From: Paramecium tetraurelia
Lineage: Eukaryota > Ciliophora > Oligohymenophorea > Peniculida > Parameciidae
Direction of reading: 5' to 3'
Assembly: GCF_000165425.1 (NCBI RefSeq)
Contig: NW_001799355.1
Span: 250,019 to 314,018, forward strand
Length of the DNA stretch: 64,000 nt
Part shown: positions 61,023 to 64,000 of the stretch, one piece after another
Numbering within the stretch: position 1 is the stretch's first letter
Layout: each line of letters begins with the position of its first letter
Translations under genes and position numbers: made by a program
The notes under the pieces: generated by a model
Seen by the model: only the letters and a program-made list of their open reading frames with translations
Database searches by the model: none
What the model was told of the DNA's origin: nothing

Positions 61023-61059
61023 TAATAATTTTTTTTTAAATTATCTAACTATATTTACT

Positions 61060-63789
61060 TCATTCTTTTATCCCTAAAGCACATTATAATCTATCCACCA
61101 ACTTTGGACCTCCAATATCTGAGGCAGTATTTAACATATCTCCTATTCTGCATTTTAAAGATATTATTTCATCTTGCAATTACTCTATTAATTAATTAGA
61201 TTCTTTTTAAGATTTATTTTCGATTAAATTCTCTACGACAGGTTATAGAACTTATTACTTATGATTTGAATTTTCAAATTCTAACTAGTTTAATCTTTAC
61301 TCTAAATTTTCTATTGTTTCTTTTAATGATATAATTTTAACTTCATATTCCTTAATCTTCTCACTCATTTTATCATTTGCCAATTAGATCCTTTATGTGT
61401 ATTCTGAATTCTCTATTTACAACTTTTCTAAATTCTCTTTAGCACTTTCTAAAAATTTAATTAAACTTTGCTATTCAACTTCACTTTGCTAAAATTGTTA
61501 TAAGTCTGTCTAGAGTTATTATATCAACTCATCCTATTCTCTTAATTTATTATTATAATTTGAATTCAAATATTAATTGTCTAATTTACTTTTTTCTTCT
61601 ATTAATTTGATATCATCATCTTTTTAATTTATCTATCTCTTTAGTTCATTGATGTCTGCTTTATATACTTCAGATTATTATTCCAAACTTTAGATTTAAT
61701 TTGTTAAATTTTAAATTTAAAGATTAGAATTACTATTCATTTCATCAACCTATTGTTACCATTTAAGTTTATTATTTTTGTTTTCCTTATCTAATTCTTA
61801 CACTTTCTACTATATTTCATTCAACAATTAATTTTAACTCTTTAATGCTATGTTCTATTCTTATATCATAAGTAACTGTTATTCCTTTTCTTTCAATGTC
61901 TCCTTCAATCCCTCATTTTAAGCTTCAAGGTCTTCTACTTGTTTTTAAATAATTTCTTTTTCCTTTTACCATTCATCGTTTTCACTGAACAACTATTATT
62001 GTAATTCCTACAAATCATTTGTCAATTTGCTAGATATTGAATTTTTTTCGATTTCTAAATTTTTGATTATACCATCCATCTCTTTTACCTTCTATTATAA
62101 TGTAGTGATTTAATTTTACTATTATCCAAGCAATTGTTATTATTCTTGGTTTTTTTTATCAACTTATACAAGATGTTATTTCAAATTATTATGTTAAAGT
62201 TCTAATTCTTGATGTTATTATTTTATTGTATTGTTTACTAGCTAAAGATTTTCTATTATAGATTAAGAATTCTAAAGCTAATCCTAATTTTAATTTTATT
62301 AGGATTCATCAATTTTAATTTTCTATTCTAAGAAAGCTTATTTGGAAATTTTCAATTCCTCTTCTAATTATTAAATCGTAGTTTAATTATATTCGTTTTG
62401 TTTTTAGAATTCTTTTTTATGGAGTTATTCTTACTAATCTAAATTTTGCTTATATTCTTCCATTTAAGCTTTTATTTACTATTCTAACTATTTAATCGTT
62501 CGTTACTATTCTTATATTTTCTAGTTATTTTCATTTATAATATCTTCATACTCTTTTGCATTTCTTTGTACCTCTTCAGGGATCTTTTCTTGAAATGATT
62601 ATAATTAAAGGTTTAATAAATTGATTTATTCTTGTAACTCAGCATTTTCCTACTGAATTGCCTTTTGCTTTATTTCATATTAAGATTATTAGAATGTATT
62701 TTATTCAATTTAATATTGTTATTCCTAAATTTTATTCAATAATTCTTAATTTTTCTTAGTATAATCTTGAATTATCATATTACCTTCTTTAAGTTTGTGG
62801 CTTTAATCATTGATAATATTTTCTTATTGCTTGAGTTCATTTAAAAGTTCGTTGATCTTCACATCGGCATTTTTAATTTTGTTTTATTATGAATTTTAAA
62901 TCTCTTAAGACTCAGATTCGAAATTCTTTAACTTCAATTGCAATTCTTAATTTAAATTTTATTAATCTTTCAATTGTTTGGTTTACGTTTAAATGTTGTC
63001 CTCATTGATTAATTTCAATTATTAAAATTCATTTTATTTCTATTCCAATTAATTTGTTATTTCATTTACATTTTTCTTTATATTTTCATTTTCATGATGT
63101 AAGAACTAATTCTAATTTTTTAGATTTTCAATTGCAAGTTTTAGATCATTAATCTCGCAGTTCTTATTTGATAATTGATCAATTAAACAATCTTACTAAC
63201 TTTTACTTCTATCTTTATATTTTTCATCTTGTAATTATATTTAAGAATTCAATAAATCGATTTCTGATTATAACTTATTAATTTTAGAATTTATTTAAGA
63301 ATGTAGTTTTGATAATATATTTGGAAGTTCTGTCTCTTTCTCAAAGTTTTCTTAATTAAGAAACTGTTTCATTAAAATTTAAGTTTCACCAAAGATATCA
63401 CTAATTAATTTTTACAATTATGTTAATTATGCCTCACTCGAATGAATACTTTATTTAAGTTATGTTTCTCTAATTGTCTATTCTTCATTTTTGGACTCTT
63501 GAACCTTTAATTATTCTAATTAAACAAGATTTGCTTATTCTAATGAAGCTATCTCTTATTTTAACTATTTTATTTGAGGCATTACTCCTTAGTATATACT
63601 TTCTGAACAGTTTTTGATTTCTTGAGAGTGCTCCTCTATCATTTTTTCTATTTTCAATTAGGTGTCATTTTGTAATTTTTCATATTCAGATATTTTTTAT
63701 GAATAATCTTACAATTTTTGATTATTTATTTAAGATTCCTTACGGTTTTATTCAGAATCCTATTAAAATTGGATTTTCATTTAATTCAT
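61060..63789 (-). CDS. Long Gln-rich coiled-coil protein, intronless
   Basis: An unbroken frame of 910 codons, almost wholly coiled coil and extremely rich in Gln, Glu, Lys, Leu and Asn. A large share of the Gln codons are TAA or TAG, so the gene would be unreadable under the standard code. It ends with a distinct 'TASDIGGPKLVDRLQCALGI', the only non-heptad part. I took the first in-frame ATG (63789, MNQMKIQFQ); the frame stays open further upstream to a TGA near 63905, so an extra exon is possible. Similar proteins serve as golgin-like tethers or basal-body and trichocyst scaffolds; the function is unknown. Confidence 0.8.
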
Positions 63790-64000
63790 CTTCTACTATT
63801 GATTCAAAAGTTAGGATTATAATTCTTAAATCTACTACTAATATTATTAAATCTATTTTGATTATTGTATATATTTACTTATTAATCTATACTCTTTTTT
63901 TGATCATTTAATGAGCTACATTAAAAGTGTTACTATTATATCTATTATTCTAATTGTATAATATAATCCTTTTGTTATAAAATCTCATTATTGCTTTCCT
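63790..64000. other. Right edge
   Basis: AT-rich, probably the upstream region or a first exon of the coiled-coil gene. Nothing firm. Confidence 0.4.

Noticed and set aside
1..64000. CRISPR arrays, insertion sequences, operons, ribosome binding sites
   Set aside because: Codon reassignment and tiny introns show a ciliate nucleus; I saw no regular spaced repeats, transposase genes or terminal inverted repeats.
1..64000. tRNA or rRNA genes
   Set aside because: No cloverleaf-like GGTTCGA/B-box region or rRNA core was recognised on reading; a tRNA scan would be needed to exclude them.

Overview
The window looks like macronuclear DNA of a Paramecium-type ciliate. Reading TAA and TAG as glutamine and TGA as the only stop gives long, recognisable proteins on both strands. 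I placed about 106 introns, nearly all 20-32 nt long, GT..AG, mostly starting GTA and ending TAG, with a sizeable minority ending AAG. Three trichocyst matrix protein (TMP) genes, a secretory cargo known from Paramecium, support the genus. Base composition is strongly AT-rich. Genes are tightly packed: convergent stop codons can lie 24-55 bp apart, and one divergent pair of start codons is 99 bp apart.

Layout. 0.5-0.64 kb: decayed fragment of an acid phosphatase gene, then a 371-base run of N. 1.0-2.9 kb: CCT4 chaperonin (3' end lost in the gap) and ribosomal protein eL33. 3.3-9 kb: an unassigned gene-like stretch and a 1,536-residue multi-membrane, PAS-like protein. 9-13 kb: histidine acid phosphatase, Med20-like mediator subunit, Rho-family GTPase, four-helix membrane protein. 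13-24 kb: three TMP genes interleaved with GSK3 kinase, SYP7-type SNARE, a secreted Cys-rich protein, UNC119 and eS19. 24-29 kb: DPH6, an unknown helical-repeat protein, ATP-type PEPCK. 29-33.5 kb: second multi-membrane PAS-like protein. 34-49 kb: Myb factor, then a neighbourhood rich in likely ciliary genes (coiled-coil proteins, TTLL10-like glycylase, ZMYND12-like, EF-hand pseudokinase, IQCH). 49-61 kb: EGF/seven-helix receptor-like protein, cyclic-nucleotide-type K+ channel, PLP acyltransferase, RRP8 methyltransferase, Cache-domain sensor, canonical CDPK. 61-64 kb: a long Gln-rich coiled-coil protein.

Working themes are regulated secretion (TMPs, SNARE, Rho), ciliary structure and modification (TTLL10, IQCH, ZMYND12, UNC119) and calcium or cyclic-nucleotide signalling (two CDPK-type proteins, K+ channel, PAS and Cache sensors). 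All three TMP genes carry a similar CGTTTTT-containing element close to the start codon. Three genes (Rho, TMP3, PLP acyltransferase) each need one base removed to stay in frame. This fits base-calling errors better than three independent pseudogenes. All functional names come from sequence recognition by eye; no searches were run.
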